Positions 17,660 through 27,503 of a stretch of 64,000 nucleotides of DNA are shown piece by piece (the first letter of the stretch is position 1; the number at the start of each line of letters is the position of its first letter). The DNA is from an uncultured Chlorobiaceae bacterium (GTDB lineage Bacteria; Bacteroidota; Chlorobiia; Chlorobiales; Chlorobiaceae). The DNA lies in contig CAIJGA010000010.1 in the NCBI GenBank assembly GCA_903820085.1, positions 47,555 to 111,554 of the forward strand, in the 5' to 3' direction. The position numbers and the translations under genes were made by a program. The notes beneath the pieces are model-generated. The model did no database searches. It saw only the letters and a program-made list of their open reading frames with translations, and had not been told where the DNA came from.

Positions 17660-18487
17660 ATGCTGCATTTCGAGGTTAACAAAGAGAGCTGCACACAGTG
17701 CGGTATGTGTGTGGCCGACTGCCCGGCGCGGATTATTGTTATGGCGAAAGACGGCTTTCCCTCCATCGCTGTTGAAAAAGAGTCAACCTGTTACCGGTGC
17801 GAGCATTGCCTTGCGATCTGTCCGGGAGGGTCGATTTCCATACTTGGGGTGAGGGCGGCTGACAGTCTGCTGCTTGACGGGAAATATCCTGACCCGGTTG
17901 AGCTTGAAACCCTCATAAAGGGACGCCGCTCAGTGCGAAGCTACAAGAGTGAAAATCTCGATCCTGCGCTTTTCCAGAATCTTCTTGATGTGGCGTGGCA
18001 TGCTCCGACAGGCGTAAACTCCCGCCAGGTTCGGTTTACGGTGCTGGATGACAAGGAGAAGGTTGCGGAGCTTCGTGATGAGGTGATGGCAGGGCTGGTG
18101 AGATTGGCCAAAGAGGGGGCGCTGCCGAAAGGCAAGGAATTCTATATGAGATTTGTCGATTTATGGGAGAAGCATAAGGTCGATATCCTCTTTCGTCATG
18201 CGCCGCATCTGCTTATTACTTCGGCTCCGAAGCATGTGGCTTGCCCGATGCAGGATTGCCTGATTGCCATGTCTTACTTCGAGCTGTATGCACAGTCTAA
18301 TGGAGTCGGAACATTGTGGAACGGTCTGGCGAATTGGGCCATCAACGATCTGTTGCCGGAGACCAGGCAGCGCCTTGGCATTCCGGATGACCATCTGTTC
18401 GGCTATGTCATGCTGTTCGGTCTGCCGGCGGTGCACTATGCACGAACGGTTCAGCATAGTCCTGCCATCATTCATCGGGCATTGTAG
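17660..18487 (+). CDS. Ferredoxin-nitroreductase fusion protein
   Basis: 275-aa flavoenzyme. Residues 1-60 form a 2[4Fe-4S] ferredoxin domain with CTQCGMCVADCP and CYRCEHCLAICP. From about residue 80 it is an FMN-dependent nitroreductase-fold domain beginning GRRSVRSYK, with HAPTGVNSRQ and a C-terminal LFGLPAVHYAR. The fusion lets low-potential ferredoxin-type electrons reach FMN directly; such proteins are common in anaerobes and substrates are mostly unknown. It lies alone, tail to tail with pfkA. Confidence 0.9.
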   Translation: MLHFEVNKESCTQCGMCVADCPARIIVMAKDGFPSIAVEKESTCYRCEHCLAICPGGSISILGVRAADSLLLDGKYPDPVELETLIKGRRSVRSYKSENLDPALFQNLLDVAWHAPTGVNSRQVRFTVLDDKEKVAELRDEVMAGLVRLAKEGALPKGKEFYMRFVDLWEKHKVDILFRHAPHLLITSAPKHVACPMQDCLIAMSYFELYAQSNGVGTLWNGLANWAINDLLPETRQRLGIPDDHLFGYVMLFGLPAVHYARTVQHSPAIIHRAL

Positions 18488-18662
18488 GGCTAACGGGGCA
18501 GCATCAAACGCAAGATAGCGCCGATCCGTCGAGGGTAGAGTCCTTTACTTTCGGCGGATCATGGTTCTGAAGGGTATCGTTGGTGAGCTTAATTTTTTTT
18601 CTTTGCGGGCGTTTGGCAGAACAACAGCGTGAACCGATGCGCATTTTTGCGGCTCCCTTGGG

Positions 18663-19682
18663 CTAACAATTCATCAGCCTTTGAATTTCGAGCAGATTGA
18701 GGTCAATACTGTGATTGAGCTTCACTGCTTTGTTAAAGGGCACCTGTACAATTTTTTCATTGGTCAGTCCTATCATGATGCTTTTCTGGTCATCAAGCAA
18801 TGCCTCAACAGCTGCGACTCCTATTCTTGTAGCATTTACCCTGTCTTTGGCGGTTGGACTACCGCCGCGCTGAATGTGACCCAGAATTGAGATGCGAACA
18901 TCCAGATCGGGGTGTGTTGATCGCACTTGTTCTGCAATTTTCATGGCACCACCAGTTTCATCTCCTTCAGCAACGATAATAATCCCACTGGTCTCCTTAT
19001 GTTTGTATCCTTTGTTCAAAAACCTTTTCAGCTCTTCATTCTGTTCCTTTAATTCAGGGATTAAAATAACCTCTGCTCCGCATGCAATGCCGCTATTCAA
19101 TGCAAGCAAGCCGGCTTCATGACCCATGACTTCAATGAAAAAAATGCGACCGTGCGATCTTGCTGTATCTCTGATTTTATCAACTGCTTCAACGACAGAG
19201 TTCAGTGCGGTTTCGTATCCAATCGTATAATCAGTTCCATAGATATCATTATCAATAGTAGCAGGTATGCCGACAAACGAAATATTGAACTCCTGCGACA
19301 TCACCAAGGCTCCGGTAAATGAGCCGTCCCCGCCAATAACAACAACGGCATCAATTGCAGCATTCAGCAATTGCTTGTAGGCTTGCTGGCGTCCTTCAGG
19401 AGTTCTGAATGCATCGCTCCGTGCGGTTTTAAGCATTGTGCCGCCCAATTGAAGAATCCCGCTGACATCAGAAGCTTTCAGGGAAATAAAATCACCTTCA
19501 ATCATTCCCTGATACCCGCGACGAATCCCGACGACTTTCAGCTTATTGGCAATGGCTGCACGGGTTACAGCTCTAATGGCGGCATTCATTCCCGGGGCAT
19601 CACCGCCGGAAGTAAACACGGCTATTTTCTGTATTTTTCTTTTTTTCTGAAGATCTTTCGGATTACTGTTTTTGCCTGTCAT
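18663..19682 (-). CDS. pfkA: ATP-dependent 6-phosphofructokinase
   Basis: Phosphorylates fructose-6-phosphate in glycolysis. Group A signatures: TSGGDAPGMNAAIRA at the ATP site, GGDGSFTGA (Gly in the position that favours ATP over pyrophosphate), PATIDND with the catalytic Asp, and EVMGHEAG plus the late HIQRGGSP. The frame is open to 19742, but the ATG at 19682 already gives about 18 residues before the usual start at the KIAVFTSGG strand, so the true start may be here or a little later. In this phototroph it would serve glycogen breakdown in the dark. Confidence 0.94.
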   Translation of the reverse strand: MTGKNSNPKDLQKKRKIQKIAVFTSGGDAPGMNAAIRAVTRAAIANKLKVVGIRRGYQGMIEGDFISLKASDVSGILQLGGTMLKTARSDAFRTPEGRQQAYKQLLNAAIDAVVVIGGDGSFTGALVMSQEFNISFVGIPATIDNDIYGTDYTIGYETALNSVVEAVDKIRDTARSHGRIFFIEVMGHEAGLLALNSGIACGAEVILIPELKEQNEELKRFLNKGYKHKETSGIIIVAEGDETGGAMKIAEQVRSTHPDLDVRISILGHIQRGGSPTAKDRVNATRIGVAAVEALLDDQKSIMIGLTNEKIVQVPFNKAVKLNHSIDLNLLEIQRLMNC

Positions 19683-19742
19683 CTGTATATTTATTTCCAA
19701 CTCAGTGATCATAAACCAATAAATTCCATTGATAACATGCAT

Positions 19743-20247
19743 TAAAATAAGCTAAGGATCAATCCCTATCATGCATCATGAATGGTTGCCGCCGAAAATT
19801 CTCAATATCGTAACAGGTGACAGAACAACGCGAACAAACTGCAGCAGTCAGGTATTTCCTGCCAATAAAAGGCATGATTTCATTGTTTACCGATAAACAA
19901 GCTTCATGAAAGCAATTTCGATATCAAACATCAAATATCCGGATTTCCTTTGCCTTACTTATATTTAATTACTCTAATACTTTTAAAGTGCTAATGGAAC
20001 TAAAAAAAACAGAATTCCTGACTGATTGGTAAAATCAATCCATTTGCTTATGCATAATTCGTATTGTAAATTATTAAGAAGTAATGGTTTATTTCGTTCT
20101 TTGCTAAATGCATTACTGAATGCCATACTCTACAAATGGAGCTGTGCCTCCAGTTGTCGCTATTCTGATGGATGAGAGAGTGAAACTGCATCAGGTGATG
20201 TTGCCGTCTATTGAAACTGTAACCATCTATAAACTGTGAATACTTCT
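19743..20247. other. Long intergenic region upstream of bciA
   Basis: About 500 bp, AT-rich, between the diverging pfkA and bciA genes. It should contain both promoters. No open frame with coding character, no tRNA and no convincing hairpin was seen. Confidence 0.5.
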
Positions 20248-21258
20248 ATGCATTCTGCCGGAATACCGCCCAAGCGTGTTTTTGTCGTTGGTGCCACTGG
20301 ATATATTGGCAAATATGTTGTTCGTGAACTGGTTGCCAGGGGGTATGATGTTGTGAGTTTTGCCCGTGAGCGTTCAGGTGTTGGTGCGATGACAAGAGCG
20401 GGAGTGACCTGCACCCAGCTGAAGGGTTCTGAGGTTCGGTTCGGTGATGTAAGCCGAATGGAGTCGCTGAAAAAGAGCGGAATCAGGGGGGAACATTTTG
20501 ATGTGGTTGTCTCTTGCCTGACCTCCAGAAACGGGGGAGTGAAGGATTCGTGGGATATCGACTATCAGGCTACACGTAATGCGCTCGACGCGGGCAAGGC
20601 TGCAGGAGCGACTCACTTTGTGCTCCTCTCTGCGATCTGTGTGCAGAAGCCACTGCTCGAATTTCAGAGAGCAAAGCTGAAATTCGAGCAAGAGCTCAAG
20701 GAATCGGGGCTTACCTGGTCGATTGTCCGCCCGACTGCCTTTTTCAAGTCCGTTGCCGGCCAGGTTGAATCCGTGAAAAAAGGGAAGCCTTTTGTCATGT
20801 TTGGCAATGGCGAGCTGACTGCCTGCAAGCCGATTAGCGAAAAAGATCTGGCTTGTTTTATCGCTGATTGCCTTGAAGATCCTGCAAAGAAAAATAAAAT
20901 CCTGCCTGTTGGCGGTCCGGGGAAGGCTATTACTTTCAGGGAGCAGGGCGAAATGCTTTTTGAGCTTCTCGGTCGCCAGCCGAAGTTTAAAAACATGCCG
21001 ATCCGTATGTTCGATTTTATTATTCCGGTACTGAGTGCTCTGGCAAAGATTTTTCCGAAAATGAAGGACAAGGCTGAGTTTGCCCGTATCGGCAAGTACT
21101 ATTGTTCTGAGTCCATGCTGGTGCTCAATCCCCAGACAGGGAAATATGATGCTGACATGACGCCATCCTTCGGCAGCGATACGTTGCGCGATTTTTACAA
21201 GCGGGCGCTTAAAGAGGGGCTTGCCGGGCAGGAGCTCGGGGAGCATTCAATGTTTTAA
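20248..21258 (+). CDS. bciA: Divinyl (proto)chlorophyllide 8-vinyl reductase
   Basis: Reduces the C-8 vinyl group of divinyl (proto)chlorophyllide with NADPH in (bacterio)chlorophyll synthesis. Atypical SDR of about 336 aa: Rossmann loop GATGYIGKYV (15-21), a CLTSRNGGVKDS segment and the IVRPTAFFKS motif, as in plant DVR and Chlorobaculum BciA. The length fits. The ATG at 20248 is preferred to the GTG 12 nt upstream. It stands alone with a long upstream region and is one of the strongest signs of a green sulfur bacterium. Confidence 0.9.
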   Translation: MHSAGIPPKRVFVVGATGYIGKYVVRELVARGYDVVSFARERSGVGAMTRAGVTCTQLKGSEVRFGDVSRMESLKKSGIRGEHFDVVVSCLTSRNGGVKDSWDIDYQATRNALDAGKAAGATHFVLLSAICVQKPLLEFQRAKLKFEQELKESGLTWSIVRPTAFFKSVAGQVESVKKGKPFVMFGNGELTACKPISEKDLACFIADCLEDPAKKNKILPVGGPGKAITFREQGEMLFELLGRQPKFKNMPIRMFDFIIPVLSALAKIFPKMKDKAEFARIGKYYCSESMLVLNPQTGKYDADMTPSFGSDTLRDFYKRALKEGLAGQELGEHSMF

Positions 21259-21342
21259 GTTGGTTGTTATCGTTGTATTATTGTGTAATATTGGGGTGAA
21301 ATCGTTGGTTGAGGAAACTGCTTAATAAAATGAGACAATGTT

Positions 21343-22113
21343 ATGTTTGAAATCAATGTCATGACAGTTTTTCTGTTGCTTGCCGCTTTTTTGATTTCGT
21401 CGATAAAAATTCTCAGAGAGTATGAGCGGGCGGTTGTTTTTCGTCTCGGTCGGATTATCGGGGCAAAAGGGCCTGGGCTCATCATCCTTATTCCGGGGGT
21501 CGATAAAATGGTCCGAGTTGACCTTCGTACGGTAACGCTCGATGTTCCTCCGCAGGATATTATCACTCGCGACAACGTTTCGGTTAAGGTGAGCGCGGTT
21601 GTCTATTTCCGAGTTCTTGATGCCATCAAGGCAATTGTTGATGTTGCGGATTTTCATTTTGCCACCTCTCAGCTTGCCCAGACGACGCTTCGCAGTGTCT
21701 GCGGCCAGGGAGAACTTGATAATCTGCTGGCGGAACGGGATGAAATCAATGACCGGATCCAGACCATTCTTGACAAGGATACGGAACCCTGGGGGGTCAA
21801 GGTCAGCAAGGTTGAGGTAAAGGAGATTGATCTTCCCGAAGGGATGCGTCGGGCAATGGCCAAACAGGCTGAAGCTGAACGGGAACGTCGTTCGGCAATT
21901 ATCAATGCCGAAGGGGAGTTCCAGGCTGCACAACGGCTTGCTGATGCTGCAACGATTATTTCAGCATCTCCTGCTGCCCTGCAGCTTCGCTATCTGCAGA
22001 CGTTGAAGGATATCGCTGCAGAGAACAACTCCACAACGGTTTTTCCAATACCCATTGATCTGTTCAGACCGTTCTTTGAAAACCGCCCACCGGCATCTTC
22101 CCAGGCAACCTAA
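21343..22113 (+). CDS. Slipin / SPFH (band 7) membrane protein
   Basis: 256 aa: one N-terminal membrane segment (about 8-20), then the SPFH domain with [11 protein letters not shown] and [12 protein letters not shown], the stomatin motif [18 protein letters not shown], and a C-terminal coiled coil rich in Glu/Arg/Ala ([13 protein letters not shown]). Such proteins form membrane microdomain scaffolds and often pair with an NfeD protease-like partner, which is not present here. A universal stress protein gene follows 12 nt downstream, suggesting one transcript. Confidence 0.92.
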   Translation: MFEINVMTVFLLLAAFLISSIKILREYERAVVFRLGRIIGAKGPGLIILIPGVDKMVRVDLRTVTLDVPPQDIITRDNVSVKVSAVVYFRVLDAIKAIVDVADFHFATSQLAQTTLRSVCGQGELDNLLAERDEINDRIQTILDKDTEPWGVKVSKVEVKEIDLPEGMRRAMAKQAEAERERRSAIINAEGEFQAAQRLADAATIISASPAALQLRYLQTLKDIAAENNSTTVFPIPIDLFRPFFENRPPASSQAT

Positions 22114-22125
22114 ACCATTCCGATC

Positions 22126-22584
22126 ATGTTCAAGATTCAGGTGATTCTTTGTCCCGTCGATTTTTCTGATGCTTCCCGCAAGGCGGTGCAGTATGCCAGA
22201 GAGTTTGCCGCAGGTATGGGTGCTTCTGTCCATCTTCTGAATGTTGTGGAGCCTAGGCCTATGGCGGTTGACATTACGCTCAATTATGTTCCGCTTGAAG
22301 AGGATCTGGAAAAAGCAGCCGCGGCAGATCTTAAGGTTATTCTGCAGGAGTTCCTCCAGTCCGGACTGAAGGCGGAGTGTTCGGTCGAGTTTGGAAACCC
22401 TTCGGATGTGATTCTGGAGAAAGCGGGGGAGCTTGATGTCAATTTTGTCATTATGGGCTCTCATGGCAAAAAGGGGCTGAGCCGCTTTATTATGGGCAGC
22501 GTCGCCGAGACGGTTGTGCGTAAGGCCAATTGTCCGGTACTGATTGTCAAGAGTGAGGAGAAGGAGTTTATTGGCGACGAGTGA
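22126..22584 (+). CDS. Universal stress protein (UspA family)
   Basis: 152 aa, single Usp domain. It begins with the strand ILCPVDFSDASRKA and ends with the ATP-binding type motif GSHGKKGLSRFIMGSVAETV followed by CPVLIVK. The conserved G-2x-G-9x-G-S/T pattern suggests ATP binding. Probably co-transcribed with the slipin gene. Its last 17 bases overlap the convergent meaB gene. Confidence 0.92.
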   Translation: MFKIQVILCPVDFSDASRKAVQYAREFAAGMGASVHLLNVVEPRPMAVDITLNYVPLEEDLEKAAAADLKVILQEFLQSGLKAECSVEFGNPSDVILEKAGELDVNFVIMGSHGKKGLSRFIMGSVAETVVRKANCPVLIVKSEEKEFIGDE

Positions 22585-23590
22585 AGGCTTCCATAAGGGC
22601 TTTTGCGCCGCTGAATGGGCTGAGCTCGGCGAGTTGCACCTGTCGTTCTATGTTTTTTTTTGAGCGGATGACCTCGGGGTGAGAGAAGAACTCTCTTTTC
22701 AGCATCTCTTCAAGGACAGTATAGAGCAGGTTTTTCAGTTGCTGGTGGCGTCGCTCTTCGAGGAGGTTTCGTTCCTGAATCTGACAAAAGAATGCCGAGA
22801 TATTTTGCCAGACCTCCTTGATACCGGAGCCAGTGAAGGCGGAGGTCAGAAATACCTGCGGTTGCCAGAAGGGATTTTTGGCCGGCAGCATTCTGAGGGC
22901 AGCTTCAAATTCAGCTCGTGAGACCGCCGCTATACCGGCCTGGTCTCCATCGGTTTTAGTGATTGCCACAGCATCGGCTATCTCCATGATTCCCCTCTTG
23001 ATGCCCTGCAGTTCGTCTCCAGATCCGGGCAGCATCAGGAGCAGGATAAAATCAACCATGGTGTCGACAGCCACTTCTGACTGTCCGACACCAACGGTTT
23101 CAACCACAATAACATCATATCCGGCGGCTTCGCAGAGGACGATGGCTTCATGGGTTTTTGGCGAAGTGCCTCCCAGATAGCCTGATGAGGCTGTTGGACG
23201 GATATAGGCCTCCTTTCTTCCTGCAAGCTTTTCCATGCGGGCCTTGTCGCCCAGAATGCTCCCTTTCGACTGCATGCTGCTCGGGTCAATTGCCAGAACA
23301 GCAAGTCGAAGCCCCTGGTTAATGATTTCTTCGCCAAGGGTTTCGATGAAGGTGCTTTTACCGGCTCCCGGAGATCCGGTTATGCCAATGCGGATTGCGT
23401 TTGTCTTTTTTGCAAGGCAGCGGTCGAGGATTTCATGGGCCTTGCGCTCATGTTCCGGGTTCTGTGACTCTATCAGCGTAATGGCCCGGCTGAGCATATG
23501 GCGGTCACCGTTCATGATGCCGTTGACCACCGTATCCACATCCGGATCGTAATGGAACCTCAGGTTATGCTGCTTGCTCGGGCTGCTCAT
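22568..23590 (-). CDS. meaB: Methylmalonyl-CoA mutase-associated GTPase
   Basis: G3E GTPase chaperone (MeaB/ArgK) that guards cobalamin loading and release on methylmalonyl-CoA mutase. 340 aa with P-loop GSPGAGKST, IDPSS at switch I, VETVGVGQSE and the guanine-specificity motif TKTDG. Last gene of the propionate operon; its start overlaps the mutB stop by one base, so translation is coupled. Its 3' end overlaps the convergent stress protein gene. Confidence 0.95.
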   Translation of the reverse strand: MSSPSKQHNLRFHYDPDVDTVVNGIMNGDRHMLSRAITLIESQNPEHERKAHEILDRCLAKKTNAIRIGITGSPGAGKSTFIETLGEEIINQGLRLAVLAIDPSSMQSKGSILGDKARMEKLAGRKEAYIRPTASSGYLGGTSPKTHEAIVLCEAAGYDVIVVETVGVGQSEVAVDTMVDFILLLMLPGSGDELQGIKRGIMEIADAVAITKTDGDQAGIAAVSRAEFEAALRMLPAKNPFWQPQVFLTSAFTGSGIKEVWQNISAFFCQIQERNLLEERRHQQLKNLLYTVLEEMLKREFFSHPEVIRSKKNIERQVQLAELSPFSGAKALMEAFTRRQ

Positions 23591-25731
23591 CAGTCAAAAC
23601 GTGCAAGGAGAAGCTTGAGGATGTTGATGGCCGCTTCAGCAATGACGGTTCCCGGCCCGAATATGCCAGCAACACCTTTTTCATAGAGAAACGGATGATC
23701 TTTTTCGGGAATGATGCCGCCCGCAATGACGAGGATATCCTCCCGTTTCTGAGCTTTAAGTTCCTCAATGATTTTCGGAATCAGGGTCTTGTGACCTGCG
23801 GCAAGGCTTGAGATACCAATGAGGTGGACATCGTTGTCGAGCGCCTGCTGCACCACCTCTTCGGGGGTCTGGAAGAGAGGGCTGATATCGACGTCAAAAC
23901 CGACGTCGGCAAAGCCTGCGGCAATGACCTTTGCTCCACGGTCGTGCCCGTCTTGCCCAACTTTGGAAACCATGATTCTTGGACGGCGGCCGTCAAGCGT
24001 GGCAAAGGTATCGGCCAGCTTCTGAGCCTCTTTAAAGAGTGTGTTGTCCTGCATCTGCGACATATAGACACTGCTGTTAAGCCTGGTGATAGCGCGATAT
24101 CTTCCGAAAGTTTTCTCGCAGGCTGATGATATTTCACCCAGGGTAGCTCTTTTTCTTGCGGCATCGACGGCCAGTTCAAGCAGGTTGCCCTCTCCGGATG
24201 CTGCGCTTTCCTCGATGGCCTTGAGTGCAAGGGCGCATGCTTCGCTGTCGCGCTCTGCCTTGATGGATACCAGTCGCCTGAGCTGTTGATCGAGTACCAG
24301 GGTGTTATCGACTTCGAGCAGCTCGATATCGGTTTTGCTGGTGGTTTTGTAGCCGTTGACACCGACAATAATCTCCTTCCCGCTGTCGATACGAGCCTGC
24401 TTGCGGGTAGCTGCTTCTTCGATCTGGAGCTTTGGGAGCCCCTGTTCGATAGCCTTGACCATTCCTCCGGCCTCTTCGATATCGCTGATAATTTTCCATG
24501 CTTTTGCAGCAAGCTCGGCAGTCAGGTATTCGACGTATGAGGAACCTGCCCAAGGGTCGATGCTTCGGGTGATATCGCTCTCTTCCTGCAAATAGAGCTG
24601 GGTGTTTCGGGCAATCCGGGCTGAAAATGGTGAGGGCAGTGCAATTGCCTCATCAAGCGCATTGGTGTGCAGCGACTGCGTGTGACCAAGTGTTGCCGCC
24701 AGAGCTTCCAGGCAGGTGCGGGTGATGTTGTTGAAGGGATCCTGCTCGGTAAGGCTCCAGCCGGAGGTCTGGCAATGGGAGCGGAGCATCAGTGACTTCG
24801 GGTTTTTGGGGTTGAACTGCCCGACAATTTTTGCCCAGAGCATTCTTGCTGCCCGCAACTTGGCTATTTCCATGAAATAGTTCATGCCTGTAGCCCAAAA
24901 GAAGGAGAGGCGTGGCGCGAAGGCGTCAATGTCAAGTCCTGTTTTCAGGCCGGTACGAATATATTCAAGTCCATCGGCAAGGGTGAAGGCAAGCTCAAGA
25001 TCGGCCGTTGCTCCCGCTTCCTGCATGTGGTAGCCCGAGATGCTGATCGAGTTGAACTTCGGCATGTTCTCGCTGGTGTAGCGGAAAATGTCGGCAATAA
25101 TCCGCATGGAGGGTTCTGGGGGGTAGATATAGGTATTGCGAACCATAAACTCCTTGAGGATATCGTTCTGGATCGTACCGCTGAGCTTTTCAGTCGGCAC
25201 TCCCTGCTCTTCAGCCGCGACAATATAAAAAGCCATGATCGGCAGCACTGCTCCGTTCATGGTCATGGAGACAGAGATATCGCCAAGCGGGATTTGGTCG
25301 AAGAGCGTTTTCATGTCTTCAACCGAGTCGACGGCCACGCCGGCTTTACCGACATCACCAATGACCCTTTCATGGTCGGAATCGTAACCGCGGTGGGTTG
25401 GAAGGTCGAAAGCGACGGAGAGTCCTTTTTGACCCGCAGCAAGGTTCAGGCGGTAAAAGCGGTTCGATTCCTCTGCGGTTGAAAATCCCGCGTATTGCCG
25501 GATAGTCCAGGGCCTGGTGGTGTACATGGTGGTATAGGGACCGCCAATGTATGGCGCAAAGCCCGGGGCGAAGTTCAGCTGGTCAGCAGGCTCAATGTCG
25601 GATTCCTGGTATATGGATTTGATGTCAATCCCTTCTGCAGTTGTCCAGACAGTCTGCTTAGCCTCTGTGCCAGCCGTATTGGCGGCAGGAGCGGAAGAGA
25701 AAATATCGATCTCTGAAAAGTCCGGTCTCAT
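23590..25731 (-). CDS. mutB: Methylmalonyl-CoA mutase, large catalytic subunit
   Basis: Adenosylcobalamin-dependent enzyme converting (R)-methylmalonyl-CoA to succinyl-CoA. 713 aa: N-terminal TIM barrel binding the CoA ester ([19 protein letters not shown]), then the C-terminal B12 domain with the His-on ligand motif DGHDRG (about 595) and later GGIIP. Starts in a 4-nt overlap with mutA (ATGA), as expected for an alpha-beta heterodimer made in equal amounts. Confidence 0.97.
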   Translation of the reverse strand: MRPDFSEIDIFSSAPAANTAGTEAKQTVWTTAEGIDIKSIYQESDIEPADQLNFAPGFAPYIGGPYTTMYTTRPWTIRQYAGFSTAEESNRFYRLNLAAGQKGLSVAFDLPTHRGYDSDHERVIGDVGKAGVAVDSVEDMKTLFDQIPLGDISVSMTMNGAVLPIMAFYIVAAEEQGVPTEKLSGTIQNDILKEFMVRNTYIYPPEPSMRIIADIFRYTSENMPKFNSISISGYHMQEAGATADLELAFTLADGLEYIRTGLKTGLDIDAFAPRLSFFWATGMNYFMEIAKLRAARMLWAKIVGQFNPKNPKSLMLRSHCQTSGWSLTEQDPFNNITRTCLEALAATLGHTQSLHTNALDEAIALPSPFSARIARNTQLYLQEESDITRSIDPWAGSSYVEYLTAELAAKAWKIISDIEEAGGMVKAIEQGLPKLQIEEAATRKQARIDSGKEIIVGVNGYKTTSKTDIELLEVDNTLVLDQQLRRLVSIKAERDSEACALALKAIEESAASGEGNLLELAVDAARKRATLGEISSACEKTFGRYRAITRLNSSVYMSQMQDNTLFKEAQKLADTFATLDGRRPRIMVSKVGQDGHDRGAKVIAAGFADVGFDVDISPLFQTPEEVVQQALDNDVHLIGISSLAAGHKTLIPKIIEELKAQKREDILVIAGGIIPEKDHPFLYEKGVAGIFGPGTVIAEAAINILKLLLARFD

Positions 25732-27503
25732 TGCACTCCGGTTTTACGTTGGTAGGATTTCAGCATTTCAAGGACGTTGACGCCGGTATAGATAAAACTG
25801 TCGAGGCCTGCGGCGAAGAGGCGTTCTTTATCTTCAGGTGGCTTTCCTGCCATGACGGCAATAACGTTGCCATCAAGCAGGTGAAGTCTCTGGCAGAGTG
25901 TTTCGGCAGCTGGTACAGGATCTTTTTCAGCGATGCAGAGGACAACAATGTCGGGCTTGTTTTGCAGGGCGGTGCTGTAGGCACTCTCTTCAAGAGAAAG
26001 TGTTGCCCGACCGGCAATTTCAAAACCGCCGCATTTGAAAAAGTCTTCGGCAAAGGCTGCCTGCTGGAAGCTTACGGCCGGATTGCCCTGCATCCAGATA
26101 AAGACGGATGGTGTGCGGCCGGACTTCAGGCTGAAGGAACGGCTTTTGAGACGTACCAGCTCATAGCCAGCGGTTTCATTGCCTTCAGGGAGCTGTTCCA
26201 GAGCAAGCTCAAGTGCATCGATATGTTCTTCCTGTTCATTCGTGAGAGGCCAGGGATAACGGTTTATGCCTATCAGGGTCTTTTTCCGGTTGTCGAGTGC
26301 TTTCTGGCGCTTGGTTGCTGCATCTGCAATCATTGTGGCAATGATGCCGCTATCGGTCGCCTTGGCCATGCCGCCTGCCGTTTCGATCTCTTTAAAGAGA
26401 GTCCATGCAGACTCTGCAAGCTCTCTGGTCATGGCTTCAAGGTAGTGCGAGCCGTGTGCCGGGTCAACAACCCGGTCAAGGGATGCCTCTTCCTTGAGAA
26501 TCAGGTGGATATTGCCGGTAATTCGGTCTGCAATGTCCGAATGAACGGAAAGGCCGGTATCGAACGCCCCTATCTGCAGGGTATCGTAACCGCCGAGAAT
26601 TGCTGAAACTGCTTCAGTGGTCAACCGGAGTACATTGGTGTAGGGATCGAGCAGGGAGTGGTTTCGATCCGATGTTCTGGCAAAAAGGGCAGGCAGAGTT
26701 GAACCCGATACGCCGTATGCCTTCAGGATATGCTGAAGGAGATAGCGGAGGGCTCTTGGCTTTGCAAGTTCGATAAAGTGGCTTGAGCCAACAGGAAGAA
26801 TGATTTCCATGGCTGCCAGAATACGGTCCGCCGGAATTCCAGCCTCCAGAAAGCGATGCAGGTAGTCGCTTACACCGGCAAGTGCGAGCGCAATTTCCTG
26901 GACTGCGGTCGAACCATTGTTATGGAAGGGTACGGTATCGACAGGCAGCATGCGAAATGCCGGAATTAATTCCGCCAACCTGAAGAGCTCCTGATCCTGC
27001 TCTTTTGAAGCGGCAGGTATTGCGGAGAGCAAGCCTCCTGAGCTTACGGTGAATCCGGGAACAGCAACAAGCGTTTTCAGCAGTTCTGCAGCGGGGGGGA
27101 GGTTGCCGGAAAAGTAGATGGCAACGGCAGAGGTTTTGATGCCGCTCAGAAGTCGAGTCAGGTTGACGGCTGTACAAAGTGCGGGATCAGTTATCAGGAA
27201 TTCAAGTGCTGCGGCATCGAGATCAAAGCATTTTAATGCTGCCTTGTTTGCGGTTGCGGGATCATGGACAGTAATCTGGTGGCAATTTTTCCAGGAATTG
27301 ACCACTTTGCAGGGTGGGAGATCAAGGTGCTGCGCATTCTCTTCATGGGAGTGCCAGGGTTCAAGATCAAAACCGTCTGGCGTATGCCAGACGATTGTTT
27401 CATAAGGTTTCTCTTTGAGTTCGGCAATTGCCTTGGCTTTCCATGCAACCCGGCTTACTGCCGGGAAGTCAGAAAAGAGAGAATCAGGCCGGGAGTTTGT
27501 CAT
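25728..27503 (-). CDS. mutA: Methylmalonyl-CoA mutase, small subunit
   Basis: Non-catalytic partner of MutB. 591 aa with the same barrel-plus-Rossmann layout, but the C-terminal domain has no DxHxxG cobalamin motif. The N-terminal part keeps [13 protein letters not shown]. It overlaps the carboxyltransferase gene by 4 nt upstream and mutB by 4 nt downstream. Weaker conservation than MutB is normal for this subunit. Confidence 0.93.
   Translation of the reverse strand: MTNSRPDSLFSDFPAVSRVAWKAKAIAELKEKPYETIVWHTPDGFDLEPWHSHEENAQHLDLPPCKVVNSWKNCHQITVHDPATANKAALKCFDLDAAALEFLITDPALCTAVNLTRLLSGIKTSAVAIYFSGNLPPAAELLKTLVAVPGFTVSSGGLLSAIPAASKEQDQELFRLAELIPAFRMLPVDTVPFHNNGSTAVQEIALALAGVSDYLHRFLEAGIPADRILAAMEIILPVGSSHFIELAKPRALRYLLQHILKAYGVSGSTLPALFARTSDRNHSLLDPYTNVLRLTTEAVSAILGGYDTLQIGAFDTGLSVHSDIADRITGNIHLILKEEASLDRVVDPAHGSHYLEAMTRELAESAWTLFKEIETAGGMAKATDSGIIATMIADAATKRQKALDNRKKTLIGINRYPWPLTNEQEEHIDALELALEQLPEGNETAGYELVRLKSRSFSLKSGRTPSVFIWMQGNPAVSFQQAAFAEDFFKCGGFEIAGRATLSLEESAYSTALQNKPDIVVLCIAEKDPVPAAETLCQRLHLLDGNVIAVMAGKPPEDKERLFAAGLDSFIYTGVNVLEMLKSYQRKTGVQ

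Noticed and set aside
20374..21246. 290-aa frame opposite bciA
   Set aside because: A shadow of bciA on the other strand; the bciA frame has clear family motifs.
22568..22584. Overlap of the stress protein and meaB as a frameshift sign
   Set aside because: Both proteins end at their usual length; it is a normal tail-to-tail overlap.
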